Positions 23,541-36,409 of a DNA stretch of 64,000 nt are shown in pieces. The stretch covers positions 87,086,477 to 87,150,476 of the forward strand of contig CM037778.1 of the NCBI GenBank assembly GCA_021229015.1. Reading direction: 5' to 3'. Both the position numbers and the translations under genes were made by a program. The notes under the pieces were generated by a model, which saw only the letters and a program-made list of their open reading frames with translations, had not been told where the DNA came from and did no database searches. The stretch comes from Solen grandis (lineage: Eukaryota; Mollusca; Bivalvia; Adapedonta; Solenidae). Numbering within the stretch: the stretch's first letter is position 1; each line of letters opens with the position of its first letter.

Positions 23541-24486
23541 GGATCATGTCATCATAGATTCATTGTCATACATGAAAACACCTTTAGTATATAACATACG
23601 TGAGATATGCATTCATGATAAAAATTAGTCTTAATTATTTAAGGCATAATAGTCACTCATCTTTACTCAAAACAAAGAAAATTATCAAAGGTCTGGCCTC
23701 TGTAAATATTTTTAAAAGCATACATTTGCAGTTTTTGATAACTTATACATCCTTTACTCATATCAGGCTTGTGGCTTTATCTGCTTTTACTTAACAGAAA
23801 GGAGCTCTCCCTTCTCCCAAAGACTAAGTGGATCTCTCACGGGAATGATAATAATAATGTGGTGCTTCCCTGGCCCGAATCAAGAGTAACCTGAATGACA
23901 TCTTCAAATAGTAAAAACCAATATGAACACTGTTACCCAGATTATCGAGTCATATTAAATAGAAAAAAGAGATTGGTTCCCAAATTGGACTATCTGGTCT
24001 GTTCCAAGAGAAAAGTGTCAAGATAGCAAGGTTTCTGCAGTAACAGAGAACTGACTGACAAGGATTCACTGTTTAAAATTCATATATAAATACAGCTTAT
24101 CATAGAAAAATATCTCTATCTCAGACTGATAGCTTTAAATTAGATCGATCAAAATTCTGTATCTCTGAAACCAATGGTTAGACTTTATTTTGCTCCAATC
24201 ATAATTGCTGAAATAAACTTGATTCCTTGAAAAATGGGTTTGAAGGAGGTCAGTTACTTTTCTATATACCTTAATCACTCTTTGTTTTAAGACACACCTA
24301 ATTTTCCACATCATCCTTATTTTTATGCATCTATATTTGGAACAATATTTGGAAAATATTTTTTTCATCATGACACAATATGTTAACTAGGTACATTTTG
24401 CCTCAAATGTTTGGAAAAAAATCAGCTTGCACTTTACATTTTAACCTACAAGTCTTGATAAGCTTTTAATTTGCATTTACTCTCAG

Positions 24487-24720
24487 ATTATTCAGATTCT
24501 GCGACATTTTGTGACCAGATGTCTTCACTGTGCAGACAGCCATGGCTGTGTTTCAATAGCTATACCAGCACTTGGCACTGGGCAACTGGAATATCCATGG
24601 AGGGATGTGGCAAAGAACTCATTTGATGCTGTTGAAGACTATGGGAGACAGACAGTTCAGTGTGGGTTGAAGGAAGTTAATTTTGCTGTGTTTGGACAAC
24701 CTGATGACCCAGCAGTGATG
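24487..24720 (+). CDS. Macro gene, coding exon 6 (macro domain C-terminal half, GTG loop)
   Basis: This exon encodes residues 336-413, phase 0 to phase 0, following TCTCAG and ending before GTAAATG. It carries the most diagnostic sequence in the window: TRCLHCADSHGCVSIAIPAL leading into GTGQLEYP, the ADP-ribose phosphate-binding loop (Gly365-Thr366-Gly367) and the strand before it. KEVNFAVFGQPD is the final strand of the fold. With exon 5 this completes a macro domain of about 175 residues, near the family's usual size. If the donor is skipped, translation adds ten codons and stops at 24753. Confidence 0.9.
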
Positions 24721-25524
24721 GTAAATGTATTGCAAGACACAAAAGTTAAATAGACATTCTACTTGCTTCAGAAGTACATGTAATAATACTTCAATTACTT
24801 TTAGAATATTTTTTTAGTGAATAAGAATAATATACAATAGTAATTATGTACATCAGTTAATTTTTTTTTTTTATGTTTAATGATACCTGAATATAAAAAA
24901 TAACATTTAGGCTATTTACATACACTTACTCTTTATTTTAAAGCACTGCTTAACTAATTGTCATGATGATCTTGACCATGCAGTGTAAATATGTTAAAAG
25001 CGTTTGAGCAGGTTTTTTTCTAACGGACAGATTTTTCTAATTTTTTTGCATAAAAGTAATTTAGACTTTAACTAAAAGATATACGGTATGAATTAAAAAT
25101 CGGGGGTCACCATGCTTGTTTTAGATATTAAGCTTATGTAGAGCATCACTATTTGCTAAAATTTGCTGAAAAAACATGGCATTAAAATATAAGAAAAATT
25201 TCGTTTCTAATACTGTAACAGCATATTAAAATGATTTTTTAAAATATTTTATCACCATTTGTAACTTATAATGTATTCTATAAGTTACATATAAAAATAC
25301 TGTCAAATATGCATTGAAAATACAACTGGGCATAAAATCTTATTTGCACCCGGACTGAAATGTATAAAAAAAAAAAACTATCCCAAAACTACGAATTTAT
25401 ATATATATTTTTTTAAATAATTTTTTTTTCAACAGACAGATTTTCTTTATTTTTTCAGAGTCAGTTTTCTGATATAAATGCTTTATGAAATGTAAAAAAA
25501 TACATACCCACCAGATTTGTTTTT

Positions 25525-26839
25525 AGCTCACCTGAGCACAACGTGCTCATGGTGAGCTTTTGTGATCGCCTTTTGTCCGGCGTCCGTCGTCCGTCCATCC
25601 GTCAGAACGTCCGTCCGTCCGTGCGTGCGTGCGTCTTGCGTCAACTTTTCCTTTAAACAACTTCTCCTCCTAAACCACTGGATGGATTTTGACCAAACTT
25701 CACAGGAATCATCCTTATCATGACCTCTATCAAAGTTGTTCAAATTATTTTGATTGGGTGAATAAGTAGGTCACAGGAGCTAAAAATAGATTTTAAAAAT
25801 GAAAATTTAAAAAATCTTCTCCTCCGAAATCACAAGGCCTAGCCTTTTGATTTTTGGTATGTAGCATGATCTTATGACTCTCTACCAAGATTGTACAAAT
25901 TATGACCCTGGGGTCAAAATTGGCCCCGCCCCAGGGGTCACTTGATTTCACATAGGCTAATATAGGAAAAACTTGAAAAAATCTTCTTCTCCGAAACCAC
26001 AAGGCCTAGCCTTTTGATTTTTGGTATGTAGCATGATCTTATGACTCTCTACCAAGATTGTTCAAATTATGACCCTGGGGTCAAAATTGGCCCCGCCCCA
26101 GGGGTCACTTGATTTAGCATAGGCTAATATAGGAAATAAACTTAGAAAAATTTTCTTCTCAGAAACCACAAGGCCTGGAGTTTAGATATTTGGTATGTAG
26201 CATAGTCTTATGACTCTCTACCAAGATTGTTCAAATTATGACCCTGGGGTCAAAATTGGCCCCGCCCCAGGGGTCACTTGATTTAACATAGGCTTATATA
26301 GGAAAAAAACTTGAAAAATCTTCTTCTCAGAAACCACAAGGCATAGAGTTAAGATATTTGGTGTGTAGCATTGTCTAGTGGATCTCTACTAAGCTTGTTC
26401 AAATCATGGTCCTGGGGTCAAAATTGGCTCTGCCCCAGGGGTCACTTGATTTAACATAGGCTAATATAGGAAAAAAACTTGAAAAATCTTCTTCTCAGAC
26501 ACCACAAAGCATAGAGTTTAGATATTTGGTTTGTAGCATTGTCTAATTGATTCTTACCAAGTTTGTTCAAATCAGGACGCTGGGGTCAAAATTGGCCCCG
26601 CTCCAGGGATCACTTGATTTTACATAGACTTATATTGGAAAAAAAAATAGAAAAATCTTTTCAAAAACCACAAGGTCTGGAGTTTATATATTTGGTATGT
26701 AACATAGGCTAATAGATTTCTACCAAGTTTGTTCAAATCATGACCCTGGGGTCAAAATTGGCTCTGCCCCAGGGGTCACTTGATTTTACATAGCCTAATG
26801 ATACCAGGTGAGTGATCCAGGGCCATCATGGCCCTCTTG
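25525..26839 (+). mobile_element. AGCTCACC-type element, type B core
   Basis: Head palindrome AGCTCACCTGAGCACAACGT; a long GTCC/GTGC simple repeat to about 25633; one head-specific unit; then about five to six type B units. Tail: CCAGGTGAGTGATCCA and the hairpin GGGCCATCATGGCCC. Complete copy in intron 6. Confidence 0.85.
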
Positions 26840-27268
26840 TTTAACTAAAACTGCTGTTTTATTCAAATTTTAGCCAAAATTATAAAATTTTTTTTTTTCT
26901 TAACACATTAATCTTAAAATTTGGGCTTTCTTCTATCATTCTACTTAAAATAAATGAAAAATTAAAAAAATATATATTTTACCAAAATCAAAATCAGCCG
27001 TAACCTGCTGAAACGTCCTTAAGGTTATGTATTTATCTTGTCTAAAATATAGACAAATCTTTTCACTAAACCCATGAATTTATTTCACTTTTGTTTTCAC
27101 AACTTGATTATATGTTCATAGGGCTCAAATTTGATTTTAATCATATTGCATTTAACTTGAAAAGTTATACTCATTTCCAGAAAAATATTATTTTAAATGC
27201 TTACTGGCCATACAGATCTATTTCTACATATTACTTCCCTTGAAACTAATATTCATTGCTATTTACAG

Positions 27269-27335
27269 GCATTTCAGAATGAGGAAAAGAGACGAAAATT
27301 TCAGCAAAATGAGAAAAAATCTGAATGTCATAAAG
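27269..27335 (+). CDS. Macro gene, coding exon 7 (charged linker)
   Basis: This 67-nt exon follows ATTTACAG and ends AAA G|GTAAAA, phase 0 to phase 1. It encodes residues 414-436, a Lys/Glu/Gln-rich helix-like stretch (AFQNEEKRRKFQQNEKK). It probably extends the last macro-domain helix and links to the next region. The exon is short and low in complexity, so support is mainly from phase and splice signals. Confidence 0.65.
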
Positions 27336-28032
27336 GTAAAAAGTAAACAAGTACATATGAATTGATATGTGTACATTTATATATCTGGGTTATAGATATC
27401 ATTTTACAAGAAAAAAAAGTATAGCATGAATACATTTATCTACAACAGTTGAAGATAAAAGTGAACATATATTTTTGATGCTTGACAATCAGAACACACA
27501 AGAAACAAATCACATGGATTCAATTATTTCTCGTCAAATTTTACATTTAAATTGACCTCTATTTTCATACATTACATAGATGAATTAACGTATATTTTCA
27601 TCTGCGGCTATTGCTGGTCAATAAGTGGGGATTAATCATGTATAGAAAAAGTAGTTTTTTTTAATTTTTCCTGTTTTTAAACAAATTCATTCAAAAGAAA
27701 ATAAAGGTTGAGTTAAATGTCACATTTGACCAGCAATACAAGCAACAAAAGACTTTTCTGTCACAGCTTAATAAATAATGAAAGAAATGGTTTACATGCA
27801 ACACTGGTGGGAAGATGTTTTGATTTGGATTGTATTATTGTTTTAATGTGTATTTCAGTTTCAAAACTCTTTGAATTTATGTAACTAAATTGTAAAAGGT
27901 AAGAAACAGCAGTCTAAGTAATCATTATGTGATTATCAGGGGAAAATACTCAAATAAATTCAACAGGAAATACATGTAATTTTCTTTTCTTGCATAATAA
28001 ACTCTTGAAAAAAGGTACATTTTTCTATACAG

Positions 28033-28152
28033 AGTTCAAGATGTTAGTTTGTCAAAGGAAAGGAGTTGATGTGAGGGTTTTGGATGAGAAGAACCTGGAC
28101 AGTCCATTGCCGTCAGACACGATGATTGTACAGTTCAAAGTGACACCCCATG
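28033..28152 (+). CDS. Macro gene, coding exon 8
   Basis: The exon follows TTTTCTATACAG and ends CAT G|GTAAGA, phase 1 to phase 1, and encodes residues 436-475. The pattern FKMLVCQRKGVDVRVLD, then SDTMIVQFKV, alternates hydrophobic residues like beta strands. I do not recognise a named domain. In PARP14-like proteins the part after the macro domains can hold further globular modules, but no specific assignment is made. Confidence 0.78.
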
Positions 28153-29078
28153 GTAAGAATCAAAATAAGTTAAAAATCATCACATTAGCTGTATATCTTG
28201 TTAAAACTTGTTTGGCCAATAGGTAAACAACCTTTAATAGGTTGATGTGACATCAATCACTTTCAGGTTTACCAGGACTGTTATAATTACTTAAATATTC
28301 CCAAACAATGATTACAGTTCATCTGAAATAAAAATTAATTAGGGTATGTTTGGTATGTGTGAGTTTTCATTCGAAAAATTCTTGTGCTTGAAAATCACTT
28401 ATTAATGAAACCGCACCTGAAGATTTTCTTGATTATATGATTTTGATTGATGTGAAATGAAACAAAGACTATATGCATATTTTAGAAAATACAAATACAC
28501 GTTATAGAAGTATATGTCTTATGTTACTGCCAACACTCTGGATACATAATATTCTTAGTCATGTGATGTGATATGGTGTTTACAAAGACCTAAAACCAAA
28601 TATAAGAAACTCATATAAGCGTGTGAAGGAAATCTCGTATACCCTCGGTGCCACCGCGATATTGTGAGAAAAAGCCGGTGCGCTTGTACTGAAGTAAGTA
28701 CTGCACGGAGTTGTGTTCCGAACCATTCGAAAGCCTACGATGATCATCTACAGCATACGGTGCACGTGAAGAACATGGTTGTAACTGGTTGCATTCGACA
28801 GATACATTAAGTAAAATGACTGTTAAACTCCGAGAGTAATCAATATAAGGTCTTAATGATTGATGAAGGGCTGGAAGGGAAATATTTCAGGAAGGAAATA
28901 GATCAATAAATGAAAAAAGATAATCATCGCTAATATTTCGGCAAATATAGCCTTTATGACAAAAAAGTGAAAATAATGCTCCAGCGTTTATGTTTGTACT
29001 GCCGCAATATTTTTTAAATGTATTTTTCCTCTTCATAAAGGCAATAATTTTTGTAGGGAGTTATTTTATTTATTTACT

Positions 29079-29360
29079 AGCATTTAAATGGTTAGGGCAT
29101 CCGCCCTTGAATCGAAAAGTCGTGGGTTCGATCCCCAGCCGCGACATAACCAAAGTCGTAAAAAATTGAGATCCCTTGATTGACGCTCATCATATATTTA
29201 GGTATTTCCAGGAATGGTTTACCCGTTGCCAGAATAATGTGACTAGGTGTCTACGGCGTGATGCTGCAGTGTGAGAACACTGCATCTGTCCCAAGCAGAC
29301 ATAGTCTCGAAATGACTTAAATACCATTGTTTGGTCGTTAGACCCAACAATCAAACAAAC
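29079..29360 (+). mobile_element. SINE family B, near full-length copy
   Basis: The head contains AAATGGTTAGGGCATCCGCC and the B box GGGTTCGATCCCC. The body contains ACATAACCAAAGTCGTAAAA and a segment with CTACGGCGTGATGCTGCAGT. The tail is TAGACCCAACAATCAAACAA. It lies in intron 8. Confidence 0.85.
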
Positions 29361-29819
29361 TAGCATATATTTATTTTTATGGGATTATTTTCTATAACAA
29401 AAGTGCTCTTAGTCATTAAAAATTATCGCATAGTACATGTATAATCTAAACAAAATTTGGCATTTTTGTGGATTATTTTGTGTAACAAACGCTACGTTCG
29501 ATTGAATCTCTCCCCTGATTTTACAGTGTTGGTCTGTCATTTTTTTTTCTTAACAGGATGTCCATTGTAGTCCATAGATTGACAATTTGACTTGATTTTG
29601 ATGACCCATACAATTGTCAACTTTAGTCAAAATCTTTTTTTCTGTTTTTTTGCAATGTTTTCGACATTGTCATTATTAGCTGTTTACGAATGACTGCAAT
29701 CATTAAGTTCTTTACAAGTTAAACTATTATCTTATTTTAGCCATGCTTTTACCCATGTGAGTAACGGTATGTTTTCTATAACAATGGCTATCTTTATATA
29801 TTAAACAAGCACTACGTTT

Positions 29820-30010
29820 GAATGCTCTGCAAGGGCCTTAGACCTTAAGGGTCAAGGTCATTTGATGAAGGTCAGGGTACCTGGCTGATAGAGCTTATAA
29901 GGGTGCATGCACCTGTAAAGTTTGAAGGCTGTAGGTGGAAGGATTTCTGTGTTATGGTCAAGCTTAAGTTTTGTGACAGACAGATGTCAAACAGACAGAC
30001 CAAAACAGTA
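29820..30010 (+). repeat. Low-copy dispersed repeat fragment
   Basis: It contains AAGGGTCAAGGTCATTTGAT, GAAGGCTGTAGGTGGAAGGA and GACAGACAGATG, in the style of other repeats in the window. The overlapping frames on both strands are not supported as genes. Intron 8. Confidence 0.4.
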
Positions 30011-30599
30011 TGCACCGATCTCTCTGTGCAGTGGCATAAATACATGTTAAAAGGACCAAAGGATAGGACAAAAAGCGCCATAGTAATTATTTTAGTTAAA
30101 TATTATACAATCAGACAAAAATGACGAATCGTTGTATTGACAGGTGTATTGCTATTGCTTAGTAACACAGAACTGGATTTTCCATGGAATACACCTGCCC
30201 CACTCTCGTTCTGGCTCGAGAATATATGGTATTTTGCCAAGTTTCTTATCTTTGGGTTTAGGTCTTTGGTGTTTATAATTGTATTATTGTGTTTCTTTGC
30301 TCATTTAGAGTACACACTATAACAACTCGGATCCGACAACTACGGGTATATATAATTGCAGATTTGTGATAAATGACATGATGATTAGTTACAAAAGGAT
30401 TACGTTAATATTACAAATTTGGGACTGGAATTGTACTCTGAAACAGGAAACCAAAATAGCAAAATTCAAATAAAACATTTAATTCAGTTAATTTGGAAAC
30501 CAACCCCCCTAATAAACGACAGTTTTCCTAAGATTGGTTTGGCAATGTCGACTGTATAAATCCTTTTTGGTCAGGGAAAAATTGGTATCTCTTGTTCTT

Positions 30600-31343
30600 A
30601 GCTCACCTGAGCACAATGTGCTCATGGTGAGCTATTGTGATCGCCTTTTGTCCGGCGTATGTCCGTCCTTCCCTTGTCAACAATTTCCTTTAAACAACAT
30701 CTCCTCCTAAACCACTAAATGGATTTTGACTAAACTTCACAGGAATCATCCTTATGATGCCCTTTATCAAAGATGTTAAAATTATTTTGATTGGTTGAAA
30801 AAGTAGGTCACAGGAGCTAAAAATAGATTTTAAAAATGCAAACTTTGAAAATCTTCTTCAGCAAAACTGCAAGGCCTAGAGCTAAGATATTTGATGTGTA
30901 GCATTGTCTCGCAGACCTCTATTGAGATTGTACAAATCATGACCCTGGGGTCAAAATTGACCCCCTGCCCGAGGGGTCACTTGATTTTATATGGACTCGT
31001 ATAAGATAAACTAGAAAAATCTTCTTGTCAGAAACCACAAAGCCTAGAGTTTAGATATTTGGTGAGTAACATGGCCTAGTGAACATCTACCAGTTTTGAT
31101 CAAATCATGGCCCTAGTCTCAAAATTGACCCCGCCCCATGAGTCACTTGATTTTATATAGACTTATTAGAGCTACCGTATGACCTTCAAAGTTTGGATGG
31201 CAGGTACTGTTTTTGTGTTGAATTAAGGTGATCTTGCTGTTCTTCTGCATAGATTATGTATTCGGTATGACTCTTAATACAATAATTGGCATTGAGGGCA
31301 ATGTTTCTTAGGTGAGCGATTCAGGGCCATCATGGCCCTCTTG
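30600..31343 (+). mobile_element. AGCTCACC-type element, type B core (short)
   Basis: It has a complete head (AGCTCACCTGAGCACAATGT, GTGATCGCC) and a complete tail (AGGTGAGCGATTCA, GGGCCATCATGGCCC), with only about two type B units between. It lies in intron 8. Confidence 0.83.
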
Positions 31344-31680
31344 TTTTTATTGTTTTTTTTATTTTTTTTTATCTTGACTCCCCTTCTTTTTCAATGCAGA
31401 CACTTCAAATGTTAAAGAATATTTGTTAATGTATTAAAGTTGTGCACAGATTTTTTTTTTACATTTTTTACATTTTACAGATGGTTGAGCTTAGTCAGTT
31501 TCATTATTATTAAAAGGTACTTAAATTATATAAGAGACTCCTACTGTTTTCAATGCAAAATCTTTAAATTTTGTAGGTTAGTTCATACATATTGAAGATG
31601 GCTACTTATTTCATTTTATTTTTCTCACATATTTCTTATATTATCACAAGTATAGAAATTCATATTAAATGCCACCATTT

Positions 31681-32370
31681 AGCTTACATGAGTACAACAT
31701 GCTCATGGTGAGCTATTTGGAAGGTGATGTGTCCAAAGAACAGCATCAAAAACTTGTTTTTGAACATTCTAGAAACTGGTTTTGATCTGGTCTTAACAAA
31801 ACTTTGTAAGAATGTTGTTTGCATAAAATCTTGGATGAATTCGAAACTGATTCATGTGGGGTCAACAAATAGGTCCCTGGGTCATACCCTTTAAAAAAAC
31901 CTTACGGACACCCTAGAGGTCACATTTTTGGTCCAATAATCACAGAATTGGTCAGAATGGTTGTTTTGATGAAATCTTGTATGGGTCATCACCAGGGTTA
32001 AACAGTATGTCATGGGTCAAGTCCTTGAAAAACCTTATGAACCCCCTAAAGGCTGCATTTTGTCCTTATCTTCATCAAACTTAAGAGTTAGGTAAGAATG
32101 TTTGTGTGTATAAAATCTTGGATGAGTTTGAAAATTGGTTATGTGGGGTCAGAAAGAAGTTCACTAGGTCAAAACATTGAAAAACACTGAGGCCATATTC
32201 TTGGCCCAATCTTCACATTATTCGGTCTGAATGTTTGTCTTAATAAAATCTTGAGAAAGTTTGAAACTGGGTCACAGGGGTCAGAAAGTAGGTCACAGGG
32301 TTAAATCCTTGAAAAACTATGTTAACACCATATAGAGACTACAATTAATGTTAACAGGGCTATCATGAGA
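31681..32370 (+). mobile_element. AGCTCACC-type element, decayed, type A core
   Basis: The head is mutated (AGCTTACATGAGTACAACAT) and the core has diverged type A units (ACTAGGTCAAAACATTG and similar). The tail is not clearly preserved; GGGCTATCATGAG near 32358 may be its remnant. Confidence 0.55.
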
Positions 32371-32985
32371 AGAATTAAAAATGATTTTCCATAGAGACCA
32401 ACATTTTTGCTGTTCATTTAGTGCATTTCTGTTACACTTAACACATTGTAACTGAGTCATACATTTTACCCTTTGTGAAGCTCCAAAGTCCTGAAGTCAC
32501 ACTTATTAATCATTATTCATTCTAAAAATAGTTCAATAAAGGATCATAAAGAAATTGCATAATCAACATTGTAAAGAAATTTTATTTCAAGGTAGAAATT
32601 AATTGAAATATCGTGAAAAACTTACAACAGTGTATTTTAAACATCAACATTTTACAAAACAGTAATAATTATGAAAAAATGTTAATATTGACTGTTTGAA
32701 ACAGTGAATATAACCACCATTTTTAATTCACAGGTATTTCCCTTAATCCAGTGCAAAGCATTAAATAAGATTTGCCATTTGTGTCTTTGGTCTAGTTATT
32801 ACTTTGTGATACAATGAAAAGCTGGATTAGACTGAATGATTTCCAATCTGTATTTAATAGATAACTTGATGTTGATGAAAAGCAAGCAATATCAAACATG
32901 ACAAGTTAATTCGTCATTACCAGGTTGATTTAGATTTAGGCTAGTTGCATAGACCATATTGTAAAAAGCTATACTATTTTGTCAG

Positions 32986-33162
32986 ATGAAAGACAGTCCC
33001 TTCTGGATGTGACCAAAGCGTCGTACACGCAAGGAGACTGGATTGATACCTGTACTGTATGGTGTGATACAAACAAGCGGAGTCTAGAAACCAAAATGGC
33101 TAAAGCATGGTCAAGTCTTGAGATGAGAAAAGTGACCAAAGTTGTTGTATTTTGTTCATATG
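32986..33162 (+). CDS. Macro gene, coding exon 9
   Basis: The exon follows TTTTGTCAG and ends TAT G|GTGAGT, phase 1 to phase 1; it encodes residues 476-534. It includes YTQGDWIDTCTVWCDTNK, a Lys/Ala-rich helix, and VTKVVVFCSYG, which looks like an edge strand of an alpha/beta fold. It is not assigned to a known domain. Without splicing the frame stops at 33212. Confidence 0.8.
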
Positions 33163-33714
33163 GTGAGTATGAGGTAATTTATCATATATCTCTGCTTTAT
33201 AAAGTGAAGTAGGGGCAACAGCAGAATCGTCCAATCTTGTTCCCTGTCCTGCTATACCGAAATTCATTGAGAAACAGCAATGAAACTTTGCAAATTAATG
33301 CATTTGCAAAAAGGAATATATTTGGAGGCATGTCCTTCTCATATGCTCAGGGTGAGCTATTTTAGTTACTGAATGTTGGTTAACCTATAAGTTTGTTCAC
33401 AATCTAACATTCTTAAGCAGTCTTGATCAACCTCTGGTGACACTGTTCACTTGCATCTCGGACAAATTAATTATGGTTGATATCAGACTATAATGTCATC
33501 CGTGAAGGCCATTCAATCTATAAAAATTATAAGATAACACTTCTTTGTTTACACACAGGCATCATCATCTGTTAAGTAACAGCAATCAAATTTGATGCAA
33601 TGTTCTCATAAACTCTTTTATGATATGATTATGGCTGACATATTGCATCATGTGGACAGTAGATAAGACCCTTGACTAGACCAGTTTTTTTATTAATAGA
33701 TTTACGGATTTTTT

Positions 33715-34491
33715 AGCTCACCTGAGCACTTGTGCTCAGGGTGAGCTTTTGTGATCGCCTTTTGTCGTTAACAATTGCTTCTCTAGTTTTGGCCAAATTT
33801 AAATTGGCAGGATGTTTGTCTACATGATATCTTGGAAAGGGAAAGTAAAAAACCGGAAATGTGAACATTCTAGAGGCCAGTTTTAGCCCAATCTTCATTA
33901 GATTTGGTCAATGTTTGTTATTTTTTTAAAAATGGATCATGTGGGGTCAATAACTAGGTCACCTGGTCAAATCTTAGAAAAACCTTGTGAACACTCTAGA
34001 GGCCACAGTTTTTGCCCAATCTTCATAAAATATGTTCAGGATATTTATCTACATTATAACTTGGTTGAGTTCGAAATTGATTCACGTGGGTTCAAAAACT
34101 AGGTCACCAGGTCAAATCCTAGAAAATCCTTGTGAACACTCAAGAGTTTTAGCCTAACCTTAATGTTACTTGGTCAGAATGTTTGTTTACATCAAATCTC
34201 GGATTAATTCAAAACTGGGCCACATTGGATCAAAAAGTAGGTCACCAGGGCAAATATTAGAAAACTCTTGTAAACACTCTATAGGCCTACTTTTTTGTAT
34301 CAGTCTTCATTAAACTTGAGAAGAATGATGACTGCATGAATTCCCAGTTGAGTGCATATTCAGGTAGGATCAAAATCTAGGTCACTTAGTCAAATGTTAG
34401 AAAAACATTTTAGATGCCACATTTTTTGCCATCATGCCTAACACAGCAATCTTACTCAGGTGAGTGACACAGGGCCATCTTGGCCCTCTTG
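33715..34491 (+). mobile_element. AGCTCACC-type element, type A core
   Basis: Head AGCTCACCTGAGCACTTGTG, about four type A units, tail CTCAGGTGAGTGACACA and hairpin GGGCCATCTTGGCCC, flanked by a T-run on the left. It lies in intron 9. Confidence 0.82.
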
Positions 34492-35475
34492 ATTTCTAAA
34501 AGTTTTGGATAGGAAGAGGGGAAAAAATTTAAGATGTAGAACAGAAAGTGCCCTTTAGTATGTCACTTTAGTACATGTATAGTCCTTTATACCTTGATGA
34601 AACACTTAAAAATAACATCTTAAATTTAACATCATGTAGTGCTGTACAGTCCTTAGAATGTAAAGTACCAACCACCAAATTTTACTGGGGTTATCCATGC
34701 TGTGATTTAACTTGTTTCATTGTGACAGGATATCAACATTGTTAACTTTATGATTATCAGTTAAAACTAAAACATTTTGTGACTCTGATGTATAAAGACA
34801 GACGTGTTGTTAATAAATCAAGATCATTTACATTTCTTTTTACATGCAAGCAATAAACAATTTCAAAATTCGTTTTTTGTAAAACAATTGTGGATTTGAA
34901 CCACCAAGATGATCAAATTATGTGCACCAATACAGTAGAGCAAGCCATCCCTCAGCTCTACTGCATACTCCACCTCCGTAGAATCTATCCCAGAAGTGGC
35001 ATTCTATGTATATGAATAGATAAAGATTAAAGAAACAAAAACAAGACTAGTGAGTACGTGGACATGTTGTTTCATCTATGTCATATAATTGCTTTTTGAT
35101 TATATGGGATATAAAAATTTGGCGTACTTCGCTCAATATCGTTCAGTATAGTAAACGCTTTAATTAATGTTGCGTTTAAAAGACGTCTCCAAAAAATACA
35201 TGGAATATGTGGCGGTTTGTGGTTTTGCCAAAAAAAAATTGAGTTGAAAAAAAACAAAAACATTTTTTGGGGGGGGGGGGGGTGTAAACTTGGAGTAGGC
35301 TGGTCCGTAAATCTAAAAATAAAAAAACTCTGGTTTTAATTTAAAAAAAACAACAACAGATTTTACTTTAAAAAAAAAAAAAAATTCAAACTTGGAGACA
35401 AACTTTAAGGCTGTAATCTCTCAACGAATCATTATGGGTTATATTGGACCATTAGTTAGGATACAACTCACTTAA

Positions 35476-35709
35476 CCCTTTCCCTCATATAGACTCATTT
35501 TGACGCACTTAATAGGTACCACATGCAGCCTGATCTGCAGAAAACCACAGTTAAACCTTACCAAATTTAATTATAAAGTCCTCATTTCCAGACCACTGAG
35601 GAGCAGCGAACAGCATAAAACCTGATCAGCCTGCGAGTTACTCGCAGGCTGATCTGGTTTTATGTTGTTTGCATAGGTCTTTTCATGGTTTCCTCTATGA
35701 AGGAAAGGG
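35476..35709. mobile_element. TTAA-flanked MITE (piggyBac-like)
   Basis: This 234-bp non-coding element is flanked on both sides by TTAA (35472-35475 and 35710-35713), the target duplication of piggyBac-type transposons. Termini are inverted: CCCTTTCC at the left and GGAAAGGG at the right, extending imperfectly through TCATAGA. Inside is a hairpin with a perfect 14-bp stem, GATCAGCCTGCGAG, and a three-base loop near 35625-35657. Confidence 0.75.
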
Positions 35710-36409
35710 TTAAGTAATATAGGACAAACTATGCCCTATTATTATTGTCACCTAAATGATTTTATTTAGGCTGGTAGTACTCATGTGTAAAGCCTAGGTC
35801 CACATTATCTGCTTTTAGTTTTTAAACCTTAAGTGTATATGCCCCACCAAATATGCATTTTATTCCAATAATAATGCTAAATATTGAGTTGAAACATGAC
35901 AGAAAAAATGTCTTTTTTCAACCTTTAAATGTTGGTATGTATATTAATATTGTCCCCCAATTAAAACAATGTTTATTCCCCCCACAACTTCTAAATTTGT
36001 ACAGCAGACAGCTGAGATTTTTGAGAGGGATCAAAAGTAAGTAAAAGTAAATCAGACCGTTTCTTAACGGTTAACACTTCATCAGTTCCCTTCATATAAA
36101 GGTAATATGTTTTCCTCTGGTGGAATTTTCGTTCAATATTAAAACAGGATTTTTTTCTACAGATGGTCATTCTGTGTCTGAACAGCAAGATTTACCTTAC
36201 AGCACCTGCAGACCAATTAACATTTTCTCTGGGTTGGTGGGGGTGGGGATGGGGAATCACTTTGTCTGTCTGACGGTCCATGCTCACATATAGGAACTTT
36301 TGGTAGCTCTAGGAACAGTAGATAACAGTAAATTTTCTTTGATTTCATTTATTCCATTTTTTCTTACTTGACTATATTTGGCTCTTATGTGACAAGAGAG
36401 AACAAAAGA

